From Nymphaea colorata (lineage: Eukaryota > Streptophyta > Magnoliopsida > Nymphaeales > Nymphaeaceae), in NCBI RefSeq assembly GCF_008831285.2, contig NC_045150.1:15685362-15749361 (forward strand): a stretch of DNA of 64,000 nt. Direction: 5' to 3'. The notes beneath the pieces were generated by a model, which worked only from the letters and a program-made list of their open reading frames with translations, was not told the origin of the DNA and searched no databases. Positions 45,308 to 54,469 of the stretch are shown piece by piece. Numbering within the stretch: position 1 is the stretch's first letter; the number at the start of each line of letters is the position of its first letter. Made by a program: the position numbers and the translations under genes.

Positions 45308-46440
45308 GTGAATGAGGTGGGACATGACCGTTTGTTTAGGCAGGTTTACTCTAGGCGAAGGTTGCCTGCGGCAGGACCCACTGGTGAAGCTGGCGAAGCG
45401 ATGCCCTCTGGTGACAAAAATCCTACTCCCAATCCTAATGCTACTCCTTCCCTAGATGACCCAATTGGTGCTCAAAAGATGTCTGTTGAAAGTACTCAGG
45501 CAGAGGCTGAAAATGAGGAATTACCCATTGCGCTCAGAAAGAGCGTCAGATCATGTACACAACACCCTATTGGTAACTTCATGTCAATGATGTCATATTC
45601 TAGACTGAGCAAGGAATACAATTGTTTTGTATCATCTCTTTCTTTTGTTGTGATTTCTAGGATTGCTGTTGAGGCTCAGAGTGATTCCAAGTGGACTTAT
45701 GCAATGCAAGAAGAGATAGAAGCTTTGAACAGAAACATGACATGGGAAGTGGTAAAGATTCTTGAAGCGGCTCAACTGGTAGGATCCAAGTGAGTTTACA
45801 CCATTAAATATAAGCCAAATGGGAGTGTAGACAGATATAAAGCTTGACTTATTGCCAATGGGTTCAGTCAGAAATATAGAATTGACTACTTGGAGACCTT
45901 TGCTCTTATTGTGAAGATGAAGACTGTCAGAGTCATTATGTCCTTAATAGTGATAAAGGAGTGGAAGATGTACCAACCTCATGTCAAGAATGCTTTTCTA
46001 AATGGAGACCTTGAAGAGGAAGTGTATATGTGTATGCCTCTAAGATATAGGAACCTGGAAAATGTTTTAAGCTAAGGAAAGCTTTGTATGGGCTTAAAAA
46101 TCCCCTCGAGCATGGTTTGAACGACTTAGACTTGTAATGAGACAATATGGATATCATCAAGGAGATGGAGATCATACACTCTTTGTGAAGAGGAATGAGC
46201 AAAAAGTTACTCTTCAGTTGGTATATGTTGATGATATGATTGTCACATGTGATGATGAAGATGAAATAACTAAGTTAAAGAAACTGTTGGCGATCGAGTT
46301 CAATCTCAAGGACCTTGGTATGCTAAAATATTTCCTTGGTATTGAAATTGCTAGGTCTGGAACTAGCCTTGTGCTAAATCAACGGACGTACACTCTAGAT
46401 TAGTTAAAGGAGACCAAAAAACTGAGGTATAGACCTGCTT
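45308..46440 (+). pseudogene. Copia element 2 reverse transcriptase remnants
   Basis: A Pro/Asn-rich linker precedes an RKSVRSCTQHPIGNFMSM-type entry to RT. Then KWTYAMQEEIEALNRNMTWE, stop, YKPNGSVDRYKA, stop, LIANGFSQKYRIDYLETFA, VKNAFLNGDLEEEVYM and, after a frameshift (46137-46403), LVYVDDMIVTCDD with the catalytic Asp pair and LKDLGMLKYFLGIEIAR. Text ends near LAGSN (46464). RNase H is missing. Confidence 0.88.
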
Positions 46441-46470
46441 CTACTCCTTTAGCTGGTTCAAACTGACCTG

Positions 46471-47194
46471 GCCAAGGCATCTTGAAAAATTGATATGTCA
46501 CCAGTTCAGTGTTCTTACTCGGAGCACCAGACCTTTTTTATGTCAGTCTTTGAAAATTCAATGAAGGTTGATATCATAAATATTTGTTGATCTTTTGTAT
46601 GTATTCTTTTTTTGCTTTGACTTTCCTTTCATAGTTTTGAAGGGCATAGAATCTTGTTTGGAAGTCAGTTTTATTTGTTTGCTGGATTTTTTTTTGTTTA
46701 GACAGAAGAATGAATGGTACATATTAACGACCTTTTTGACATAATTTTGTGAAGTCATGAAGAATCATACATGCATTTTATATGTTTTAAATTAACATTA
46801 TTCATGTGGGGCCCTCAGGCTTGACCCAATTCAGACTATTCAGTCCCCAACAAATTGTGGGCCACACATCGTCCAATGTGACTGGCAAGGAGATGGAGAC
46901 CATTTTCGACAGCAGTGAGTGACCTCATTGTATTTTCTACGAGTAACAGAGCATCCTTGTTCTTAAATCACTAAACGGTTGCCATTAACTTGACTTGACT
47001 TAGCTGGCCATCAACTTCAGCCCACTTGATCGAGCTAGCCTTGACCGATTCCGGTGAGTCATGCGTTCCATTTTATACTTATTTAACAGATGAAATTGGC
47101 AACTTGACCTCTCGAATGTGTACAACAAGACACATTGGCAATTCCTGTGCAGGGTGCTAAGATAGGTAAGATTTGATCACAGGTGCGTTGAATT
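46471..47194. other. Intergenic, no gene; contains a dispersed-repeat scrap
   Basis: No gene. The part at 46806-46880 (GTGGGGCCCTCAGGCTTGAC ... CAACAAATTGTGGGCC) is related to 32535-32600. Confidence 0.5.
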
Positions 47195-47945
47195 GATTTA
47201 TACTTACATCTCCATTGCTTCTCAAGGGGGTCGTTGATTCTTCGATTGCCGTAGAGGTTTTGGTCATGGTGATGTACTATCACCATACTTGTTCATAGTG
47301 GTTATTAAGATGTTAATCAAAAAGCTGAAAAAAGAAAGGGTCATAAATCTAATCTCTATCCAGTAGTAGCAACATAATTTTCTGCCGAACAAGAAACAAA
47401 GATGTGCTGCATCCCCAATCTATCATAAACAAATCAAAGTAGAAGGTTGGCATCACGATCAACTCAGCAAAGTCCACAATCAATCCATTCAAGGTGTAGG
47501 GATGTCCCTCGTGGAGATTCAAACTTGTCTGGGATTGGACGTGAACACATTCCGTTGGATGCGGGCCTATGCATGCCGTCAATAACAACAAAAAGTATCG
47601 CGTGTATCTTAAAACATCGGCAAAATAAGCAAGAGACGCGTCTTGCTATAATCAGCCAATCAGGCCCTGATGAAGAGTACGATTAGACAGAAAATAAATT
47701 GAAAAAAATATGTTATAGAGGATTGAAGAAAGTGCATGATGCATAGAGCAAATTGAAGGCAGCACCTCAAATGCCATTGGTTTTCCCTCAAAATAGAAAC
47801 CCTAAACTGTGTTTCTCCTTTTCAAACTAAAAAAAAAAAAAATGGATGCCTTCTAAATTGTCTCCCTGTTGCTTGCTCCACGACACAATTATCTTCTCTC
47901 TCTGTCCCTCATCTTCTCACTCACTCGCTTCTCGTTCTCTCTCTG
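47195..47945. repeat. Segmental duplication, copy 2 (partner 310-1565)
   Basis: It begins TTTATACTTACATCTCCATT and includes AACCTTCTACTTTG-region sequence on the minus strand, CATCCCCAATCTATCATAAA, ATGTCCCTCGTGGAGATTCA and CTGTGTTTCTCC, all matching the left-end copy. At about 47575 it jumps from GGGCCTATGCATG to CAATAACAACAAAA, skipping the LINE segment kept at 665-1165. A scrap of RT (SPYLFIVV) near 47270 is present only here. Copy 1 is interrupted at 1565 by LINE copy A; here the sequence runs on without it. Confidence 0.75.
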
Positions 47946-48661
47946 TTCTTCATTGGTTTCTTACACACACAAGAAGGTAGGAGGTGGCAGTAGGGATGAA
48001 AAGCCCTTTTCGACGGGAATAACAAAACTGACCGACCTTAAAATGAATTTTTTTCAAAAACAATGCCTAGTCCACCATTTTTAAAGAGTTTCTCTACCTT
48101 GTCATTACAATTTTTCTATATCACATAGTGCTCCGTTTGAAGGATAGTTTAAATCATCAATGTTTACAAGTCCTATTACTTTAAAGATTTAAATCACTGA
48201 TATTTGGTACGGTTAAAACCCATTAGTTATAATTAATATAAGTATTAGGAAATATTGATATGTTTCTAATGGTTTTATGTTGTTTTGTTATTTATCCTTT
48301 ATTTTTTTGTTTTAGATAGATATATTGTATACTTTCCATGATTCAATATGTTTTAAATTTTCTAATTTTAACAACTAAGACATATAGTTAAGTTATTAAA
48401 TTAATGGCAAATAAAAAAGTTTTTTTAATACATAACAATATTTAATACAAATATTGTTTAAAATTTTTCCTTAAAGTGGTTTACACAAGCCAATATAAGT
48501 CAATGCGTATCAGGTGACTTCAGGTCCAATATTTATTTTATAAATATTAAAAATATTGATTGGATATTACATGAAAAATAAGGTTGAATATTGTCCTTAA
48601 TTTACATCCAACCCCATCAATAGTAAACCAGTCAAAGGTTGCAACCAATATATAACCAAAA
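47946..48661. other. Intergenic, no gene recognised
   Basis: AT-rich, no motifs. The frame 47869-48084 lies mostly in the repeat and is not credible. Confidence 0.5.
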
Positions 48662-48686
48662 GCAAACCGCATGGATCTCATGGTCG

Positions 48687-49340
48687 TTACCTCCTGTGCA
48701 ATTCGATACGGAAATGGGTACCTTGGAAGTCGCTTTCCGCTTCGAACGTGATGTAGATCCTTCGGTATCCCTTCCCATCTCTTTGGGGTGAATAAGAGGT
48801 ATTAATTCCCCCACCCGAAAAAGGGTCAAAGGTCCCTCCATTCTTTCTGTATTTGGGATTCTGAGTTGTGTCAGTGTCAGCGATAGCAACGGTGCACCCT
48901 TCAACTTGAATGTCGCGCCCTATCACTTTATGACACAGAAACATAACGCCCTTCCCACCTCTTACCCTGACTCCTTTCCCTTTATCATCCTCCAACTTTT
49001 GAGGGATGAAAGCTCCACGGCGGGCGATCCGTATCACCTCTTCCGGTTCAGTCTGTGCCTCATTACTTTCTGCCCATCTAAAGATTATCCTAGAATTATG
49101 ATACCTCTCTGCCCTAAACTGGGTTACTCTATAAGACCGTGGCACGCGGCCCTGAACAAGAACAGTAGTGTAAGTGTTGGGGAGAGAAAAAGATACCGTC
49201 TCCGACCATGTCCATACCGACCATGACCATGTCCATGTCCATAGTCCATGTGGAGATTTGGGTCGGGAATAATCAATCGGCTGTCCAGGAATGCCGAGAT
49301 ATTTGCAATGTTCGAATTTGGCCTCCTGGTACGTGCACAT
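48687..49340 (-). CDS. Unidentified 217-codon ORF
   Basis: One uninterrupted minus-strand frame of 217 codons with mixed composition, unlike the AT-rich frames around it. The N-terminal third overlaps a CATGGAC/CATGTCC simple repeat and gives Trp/Thr/Ser-rich text (WTWTWSWSVWTW), probably not conserved. The rest is more protein-like: RSYRVTQFRAERYHNSRIIF, a charged stretch (EDDKGKGVRVRGGKGVMFL), GRDIQVEGCTVAIADTDT, GGTFDPFSGGG and a C-terminus RRIYITFEAESDFQGTHFRI. I do not recognise the family. No signal peptide or membrane segment is evident, and no intron or TATA box is clear. The (AT)n tract lies just upstream at 49382. It could be a single-exon gene, an exon, or part of a transposon. Confidence 0.4.
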   Translation of the reverse strand: MCTYQEAKFEHCKYLGIPGQPIDYSRPKSPHGLWTWTWSWSVWTWSETVSFSLPNTYTTVLVQGRVPRSYRVTQFRAERYHNSRIIFRWAESNEAQTEPEEVIRIARRGAFIPQKLEDDKGKGVRVRGGKGVMFLCHKVIGRDIQVEGCTVAIADTDTTQNPKYRKNGGTFDPFSGGGINTSYSPQRDGKGYRRIYITFEAESDFQGTHFRIELHRR

Positions 49341-49377
49341 TTAAAATAAGATTAGATATAAACTATATACATGCACA

Positions 49378-49381
<4 letters not shown>

Positions 49382-49441
<60 letters not shown>
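49382..49441. repeat. (AT)30 microsatellite
   Basis: An unbroken alternating AT tract of about 60 bp, likely variable in length and a possible cruciform. It accounts for the Ile/Tyr runs in frames crossing it. Confidence 0.95.
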
Positions 49442-49445
<4 letters not shown>

Positions 49446-49471
49446 ATATGAGTACATATAGACGCTAATCA

Positions 49472-50507
49472 CCAATGGCGGAGCCAGCGTGGGGCATGTG
49501 TGGGCACCTGCCCACGCCAGCCCAAGATAGCCCACGTGCAGACCACCATAACTCTGGCTTTTTACATGATTGCAAGGGAGAAATTATCCATGATAAGTTT
49601 AACGGAGTGGTGGTATACGAAAAACATTTGTTTCGTGCCTCATTTAATAAATCATGAGTTTAAATTAAAAAAGAAAAAGGTGAGACAAGAAGGCCACGTT
49701 CGGAGACGTCTAAGAATTTTCCTAAATGGTCTCGCACATCTTCACCGTGTGGCCTATTAGAAGCATGCATGCCGTCTATAATTTATTTGTCTTAACCACA
49801 TTAGAAAATTATCAAGAATTGTCTTGAATATTTTAAAATTTTTAATTGTCTCGCACATCTTTACCATGTGGCCTACTTAGAAGAAATGCATGACATATTT
49901 TGTCTTACCCACATTGGAAAATTATCTTTTCATGTACAAAATTTTTGTGAGATTCGGATTCCTTGTCGTAGATGATGTCTTACACTCTATCAGGGCTGGT
50001 ACCAAACCAGTCTCCGGACTTTGCTTGTTCTGGCTAGGCTTGTAAAAGTGAGCCACGAGACCTGCAGGAGATTATTCGTAAAACATTTAAGCTGATTTTC
50101 TAAATTTGCATTTTCAATTAATTAAAATCACTTTTCTAATATTCAATAGTATTAATGTGAAAATAAATTTGTAAATCAGGTTATACAAGCCAAATAAAAG
50201 GCCAACACTTATTGGTCATGCTTAGCGTTTTAGCTGTTCGATTTAGGCTTTTTAGGCCTTGTCCGGACTATGCCGTTTTTTATTTTTTTTCTTCCTCCCA
50301 ATAAGATATTTAAGTTAGAAGATGTGTCAGTCTCTTAAAAATTCTTTATTTTTAAGTAAGAATCTTAAATATTTATCCATATATATATATATATATATAT
50401 AAGTCCCCCACTAGCTTTGAGTATTTTTAATAAGTTAAGTCCCCCTCTAGCTTTGAGTATTTTAAATAAGTGCCCCCCGCCAGCCAAATTGTTCTGGCTC
50501 CGCCACT
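49472..50507. mobile_element. hAT-like non-autonomous DNA transposon with 8-bp target-site duplication
   Basis: The 1036-bp element begins CCAATGGCGGAGCCAG and ends CTGGCTCCGCCACT, inverted ends sharing TGGCGGAGCCAG. It is flanked by GCTAATCA at 49464-49471 and 50508-50515, a perfect 8-bp duplication, the size hAT elements make. Inside is a direct repeat of about 90 bp (TCTCGCACATCTTCACCGTG near 49728 and TCTCGCACATCTTTACCATG near 49851), an AT tract near 50380, and a doubled CTAGCTTTGAGTATTTT motif at 50411 and 50448. No transposase frame is visible. The adjacent (AT)30 tract is outside it. Confidence 0.8.
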
Positions 50508-50696
50508 GCTAATCAGCCAATGTACATGTACAGAATCGAAGCGAACCGACCAACAAAGCAGTCCAAGCCAAGGTATTAATAAGACGACCCCAGAGAAAAA
50601 AAAAAGAATATTACTTTTTACTCTACTTTATTCTGGTCGATAAAACAGAATGCAGGCCAGCAAGAAGGATATGAAAACGATACTAAAGAAGTTACC
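50508..50696. other. Intergenic / intron flank of the TNL pseudogene
   Basis: Sequence after the LRR exon donor. No further coding text recognised. Confidence 0.45.
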
Positions 50697-52633
50697 TTCA
50701 TCGTGTCATTCATGTCCCTTAGTGCTCGACAGCCGTCGAGAAATAGGGACTATAGGCGTCTCAGTTTGCTAAGGCCAGGAACATCCATCAGCTGGAAGCA
50801 TCCGCTCAGACTTAAACATCACAGGGCTTGCAAATTTGAAATGTCTGGGATTGTCTTCAAATCGCAAAGGATGGCTTCCAACTCCTGCAGGTTTGTCAAC
50901 AGGCCAACAGACTCCGGAAGTCTTTGCATATCCCCTGGGCCTAATTTTTGGCACCTTTAAAGACGTCAACCTGCCAATCTCTTCTGGTAGTTCCTGTAGT
51001 GACCAACACCCGCTCAGGACGAGCTTCTCCAAAGAACTTAGGCGACAGATGCTTTCAGGTGTTTTCTTTAGAGAACGACAGTTTCCCAAGTTCAAGCGCA
51101 CCAACCTTTGGAGATCGCCGATCGATTCGTGGACTCGACCCAAGTTGGTGCACCCTTCAAATACCAATTTGGTTGCGTTTGGAATCAGCCTAAAATCGGG
51201 GGAGCTCTTGAGGTTCTTGCAATTCTTGAGAATAAGCACTTTCAATTGGCTGAACGTCCGCGAGTAGTTCACCTCTTGGGGGTGGAGGTAACGAAAAAAC
51301 CACGTGTTAGTCACACTTGGACCTAGAAACTCCTCTATGATGCTCTTTGTCAGGTCGACCACTACAATGTTCATAACATCGAAGTCGATGATCGGCAATG
51401 ATTTCAATGGACACTGCCACCACCTCAGGAACTTCAACGATTTGGGTAGATCCTGATACGAGCCCTCCATCCTGACGCAGCTTGTATCAAGTATTCTCAG
51501 CTCATCCATGTTTCTAAAAGATATCTTGTTCAAAGGTGGAATATTATGTTGCCCGTCGTGACGGTGGAAAGTTATGGCTTCAACCTTCTCTGTTCCCTGA
51601 GATAGGAAAGATCACCAGAAAGAAAGAAGAAAAATGAGCTCCTTGATAAAATGAAAACGTCGAAGCACTCCAAGTGATGTCGCATGATTTCTGCTAAAGC
51701 TTTCAGCCAAAAGAAGGTACAATTTAGATTTAGAGCTTTATGCAAACTATCATAAGGAATAGGAGATCAGCTATCGGAGTCTACCTTTGTTCGTGTAGAA
51801 GCTCACACTTACCTTTGTTCGTTGAAGCATTTGCGATGTTTCGTTATTTTTCCAAAACCTGGTTGCCACCGGCTCCTGCTTGACAATATTTCTTCCCATG
51901 TCTAGTATTTGATCATGCATTTCAAAGGTGCCATGCTCATCATTTATGCTGATTAGAAATTTACGCTGCAACTCTTCAATTGCATCAGTTGGGTAAAGTC
52001 TGGAACCTTCCCACATGAGCATTGCGTATTCTTTCTTTTCTTTCCTCGCTTCCCATCTCTCCAACTCCCCTGGGTAAGCTTGCTCCCAATCCTGTCAACC
52101 AATAAGAAAACATGCTATGTCCAAGAATATCCGCTGTTTTTTAGTATCAAGGCTGTCATAGCTTATTTTTAACCTAACATGGACTTCTTCATTTTGATCC
52201 CGTTTTAATTGCTCCAGCTTTGACTCCCATCCTTCAATGGATTTAATGTCAGAAAAGAGGCTCCCAAATATATGGAGGCACAGAGGTATCCACCAGAAAT
52301 TGACACAACTTTCTTCGACAATTCACCTCTCCAATCGGATTTTGGCTCGGGTTGCTTAAACGCATGCTGACTGAAAAGTTTAAGCGATTGGGCAGGATCC
52401 AATTCCAGAAATCCAGAACCATATAGATGACCTTCTGTCGTCCCTTGAAGATGCTTTCATCTCTACAAGTGACAATGGTTATGCTTTCGCCACTGAACCA
52501 ACCTGACTGGCTGCCGACCAGCGCATCGAGCTGGTCTTTATGATCAACATCGTCGAGAACTACAAGCACTTTCATGTCTCCAATTCTATTTCTGATCTTG
52601 GTGATGCTGTCGTCCTTGTCGTTTATTTGCATT
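50697..52633 (-). pseudogene. TNL resistance gene pseudogene: NB-ARC and LRR parts
   Basis: The minus strand enters from the gap at 52633 in NB-ARC. Kinase-2 reads KVLVVLDDVDHKDQLDALVG and RNBS-B SITIVTCRDESIF. A frameshift near 52410 precedes DPAQSLKLFSQHAF. The GLPL box is broken by a one-base loss near 52288, an in-frame TGA lies at about 52095, and RNBS-D/MHD follows (FEMHDQILDMGRNIV). An intron with GT-AG ends (51597-51812, donor GTAAGT) joins QRTK to GTEKVEAITF in frame. The LRR exon has repeats such as LKVLILKNCKNLKSSPDF, LVRLNLGNCRSLKKTPESI and LEKLVLSGCWSLQELPEEI; two further frameshifts near 50950 and 50838 precede the last repeats, and the exon ends at about 50697 before GTAACT. 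In the family NB-ARC is an ATP/ADP switch and LRR the sensor. The P-loop and TIR would lie in or beyond the gap. Confidence 0.88.
51597..51812 (-). other. Intron between NB-ARC and LRR exons
   Basis: Donor GTAAGT at 51807-51812 and acceptor AG at 51597-51598 (TATCTCAG context). Removing it keeps the frame. A TNL intron between the MHD region and the first LRR is usual. Confidence 0.75.
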
Positions 52634-52733
52634 NNNNNNNNNNNNNNNNNNNNNNNNNNNNNNNNNNNNNNNNNNNNNNNNNNNNNNNNNNNNNNNNNNN
52701 NNNNNNNNNNNNNNNNNNNNNNNNNNNNNNNNN
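52634..52733. other. Assembly gap (100 N)
   Basis: Exactly 100 N. NB-ARC sequence stops on its left, and sequence on its right does not continue the domain, so the P-loop and TIR may be in the gap or lost. Confidence 0.9.
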
Positions 52734-53230
52734 AACCTGCTGTCGAGCTGAAACCTGTAGCTGAGAACAGGAGCTGCCGAGATGAGATTGTAACGGGCTC
52801 ATCGCTGACATCAGCAGAGAAATTCAGTCGAACCTGAAAAATTCCGGCGATAGGGTCGCTGCCGGAGTACAGGAAGAATCCAGCGAGAAAGGCGCCCTCC
52901 CCTGACTTCCTTTCCCGCCGTTCTCTGGAATAATTTGCTGGAGACAAATGTGTATCAGGCGGCAGAGAGGAAGGCCAGCGCTGATTCTTCAGGCAATTCT
53001 AGCTATCGAGCAAAATATTATTCCAATTCCAGGTGTCAGAAGGACCTCTCTACAAAAGTTTGGTTTTTTTTGGAGTTAACGTTAGGGAGCAGTCGATTTG
53101 CCTCTCATTTTGCTCTGATAACATGGAAAAACTTATTCAGAGGAAGCACGAAAGATAAAGCTGGCGAGAACTTGTTTTTATTGATTCCTTTGAACAACAT
53201 ATATATAGTACAAAAAAAGGGGCTACGTGC
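52734..53230 (-). mobile_element. Copia-like LTR edge and leader, minus strand, tentative
   Basis: Minus-strand TGTTATCAGAGCAAAATGAG near 53100-53119 resembles a copia primer binding site (TGGTATCAGAGC with changes). To its right (LTR side) a TATATATATGTTGTTC segment and AGTTTTTCCA end resemble a copia U3-R-U5. Between it and the gap (52734-52948) is an open frame of about 71 codons that fits neither NB-ARC nor a gag core. If right, a copia element inserted in or beside the TNL and spans the gap. The evidence is thin. Confidence 0.35.
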
Positions 53231-53240
53231 TAAAAATAAT

Positions 53241-54460
53241 AGTAAAAAATTATATTCCAATAAAGACTAACGCACTTCTCTTCAAGTGCATTAATCCTTA
53301 AATAGAAATTTAAGATTTTCAGTTTGACATGACTCAGGTCCCACTGAAAGTGCAAAATATAGTGTTATGTGTTTGAATGAGAAGCCAAACGGAGTTTAAT
53401 TTTTACCATAAATTAAGAATTCAAGTTTAATCTTTAACTTAGATTAGAATTCTTCTGAACTCATTAAAATGAAAATATAAATATGAAAGGCTATGGCCAA
53501 ATTCTGGGCACAACATGAATTGATCTTGGTCTTCAGGGAAGGGAAAATTTGAAAATAGAAATGTAGAACAGATGCATGGACAGCAAAGAATATTCTCATT
53601 CATAGAAGTGGGGATATAGAAGCTACATAATAACTAAAAAGAGTAAAAGCTTCATAATCAGTCTATCGTCCCTCATATTCCTTTCTATTGGTGGGGAAAG
53701 AGCATGAAAAAAAAGAGGAAGGGGTGTTGGATAACCAATCACTGTAGCCTAAGTGAATTGTATGGAATGGTTAAGCCTTGGCCAACACCCGAATTGAGTG
53801 TAACCATTCAGCACCTGTGGCTGTGGACAGGTTCGGTGGTAATGATGGAGCAAACATGCGTGTAGTATCTCAGTCACACCTAAAGATTGCAGTAACCTTA
53901 ATCAAATATGGGCCTGTTTGCAAAAAATATAATAAAAAATTATATTCAATAAAGACTGATGTATTTCTCTTCAAGTGCATTAATCCTTAAAAAGAAATTC
54001 AAGATTTTCAGTTTGGCATAACTCAGGTCCCACTAAAGGTGCAAGTATAGTGTTCTGTGTTTGAATGAGGGCACAGAGCAGAATTTAATTTTTACTGTAT
54101 CTTAAGTATTCAAGCCAAGTTTAATCTTTAACTCAGATTAGAATTCTTCTGAACTCGTTAAAAGGAAAATAGAAATATGAAAGGCTACGGCCAAATTATG
54201 GGCACAGCCTAAATTAATCTCAGTCTTCAAGGGAGGGGAAATTTGAAAATAGAAATGTAGAAGAGATGCCTGGACAGCAAAGAATATTCTCATTAATAGA
54301 AGTGGGATGTAGAAGCTGCAGAATAACTAAAAAGAGTAAAAGCTCATAATAAGTCTATCCTCTCCTCGCATTCTTTCTATTGGTGGGGAAAGAGCATGAA
54401 AAAAAGAGATTCGACACCTGTGGCTGTGGCCAGGTTTGGTGGTGATGGCTGGAGAAGGGA
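53241..54460. repeat. 690-bp tandem duplication
   Basis: AGTAAAAAATTATATTCCAA at 53241 and AATAAAAAATTATATTCAAT at 53931 open two copies that stay aligned through CTTCAAGTGCATTAATCCTT, AAGATTTTCAGTTTG, GAAGTGGGGATATAGAAGC and ACCTGTGGCTGTGG. The second copy lacks about 90 bp present at about 53725-53810 and has many point changes. No gene lies in either. It could be two remnants of the same LTR. Confidence 0.8.
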
Positions 54461-54469
54461 CCAGGGTTG

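Larger units (their letters stand above)
41777..46470 (+). mobile_element. Ty1/copia element 2, plus strand, with internal gypsy fragment, 3' end missing
   Basis: A 243-bp 5' LTR (41777-42019), primer binding site, GC-rich leader, gypsy fragment, more GC-rich leader, then protease, integrase and RT in copia order. It ends soon after the RT YVDD region (about 46440-46470); no RNase H, polypurine tract or 3' LTR follows. Many stops break each domain. It abuts element 1 head to head within 2 bp (41774/41777), so the two 5' LTRs face away from each other's coding region. Confidence 0.85.

Noticed and set aside
48906-49226. 106-codon plus-strand frame
   Set aside because: It is antisense to the longer 217-codon frame at 48687-49340, which has the more protein-like composition.
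49341-49535. Frames with long Tyr-Ile runs
   Set aside because: They are produced by the (AT)30 microsatellite.
52249-52947. One 232-codon frame spanning the second gap
   Set aside because: The left part is NB-ARC but the right part is unrelated. The join is created by N bases.
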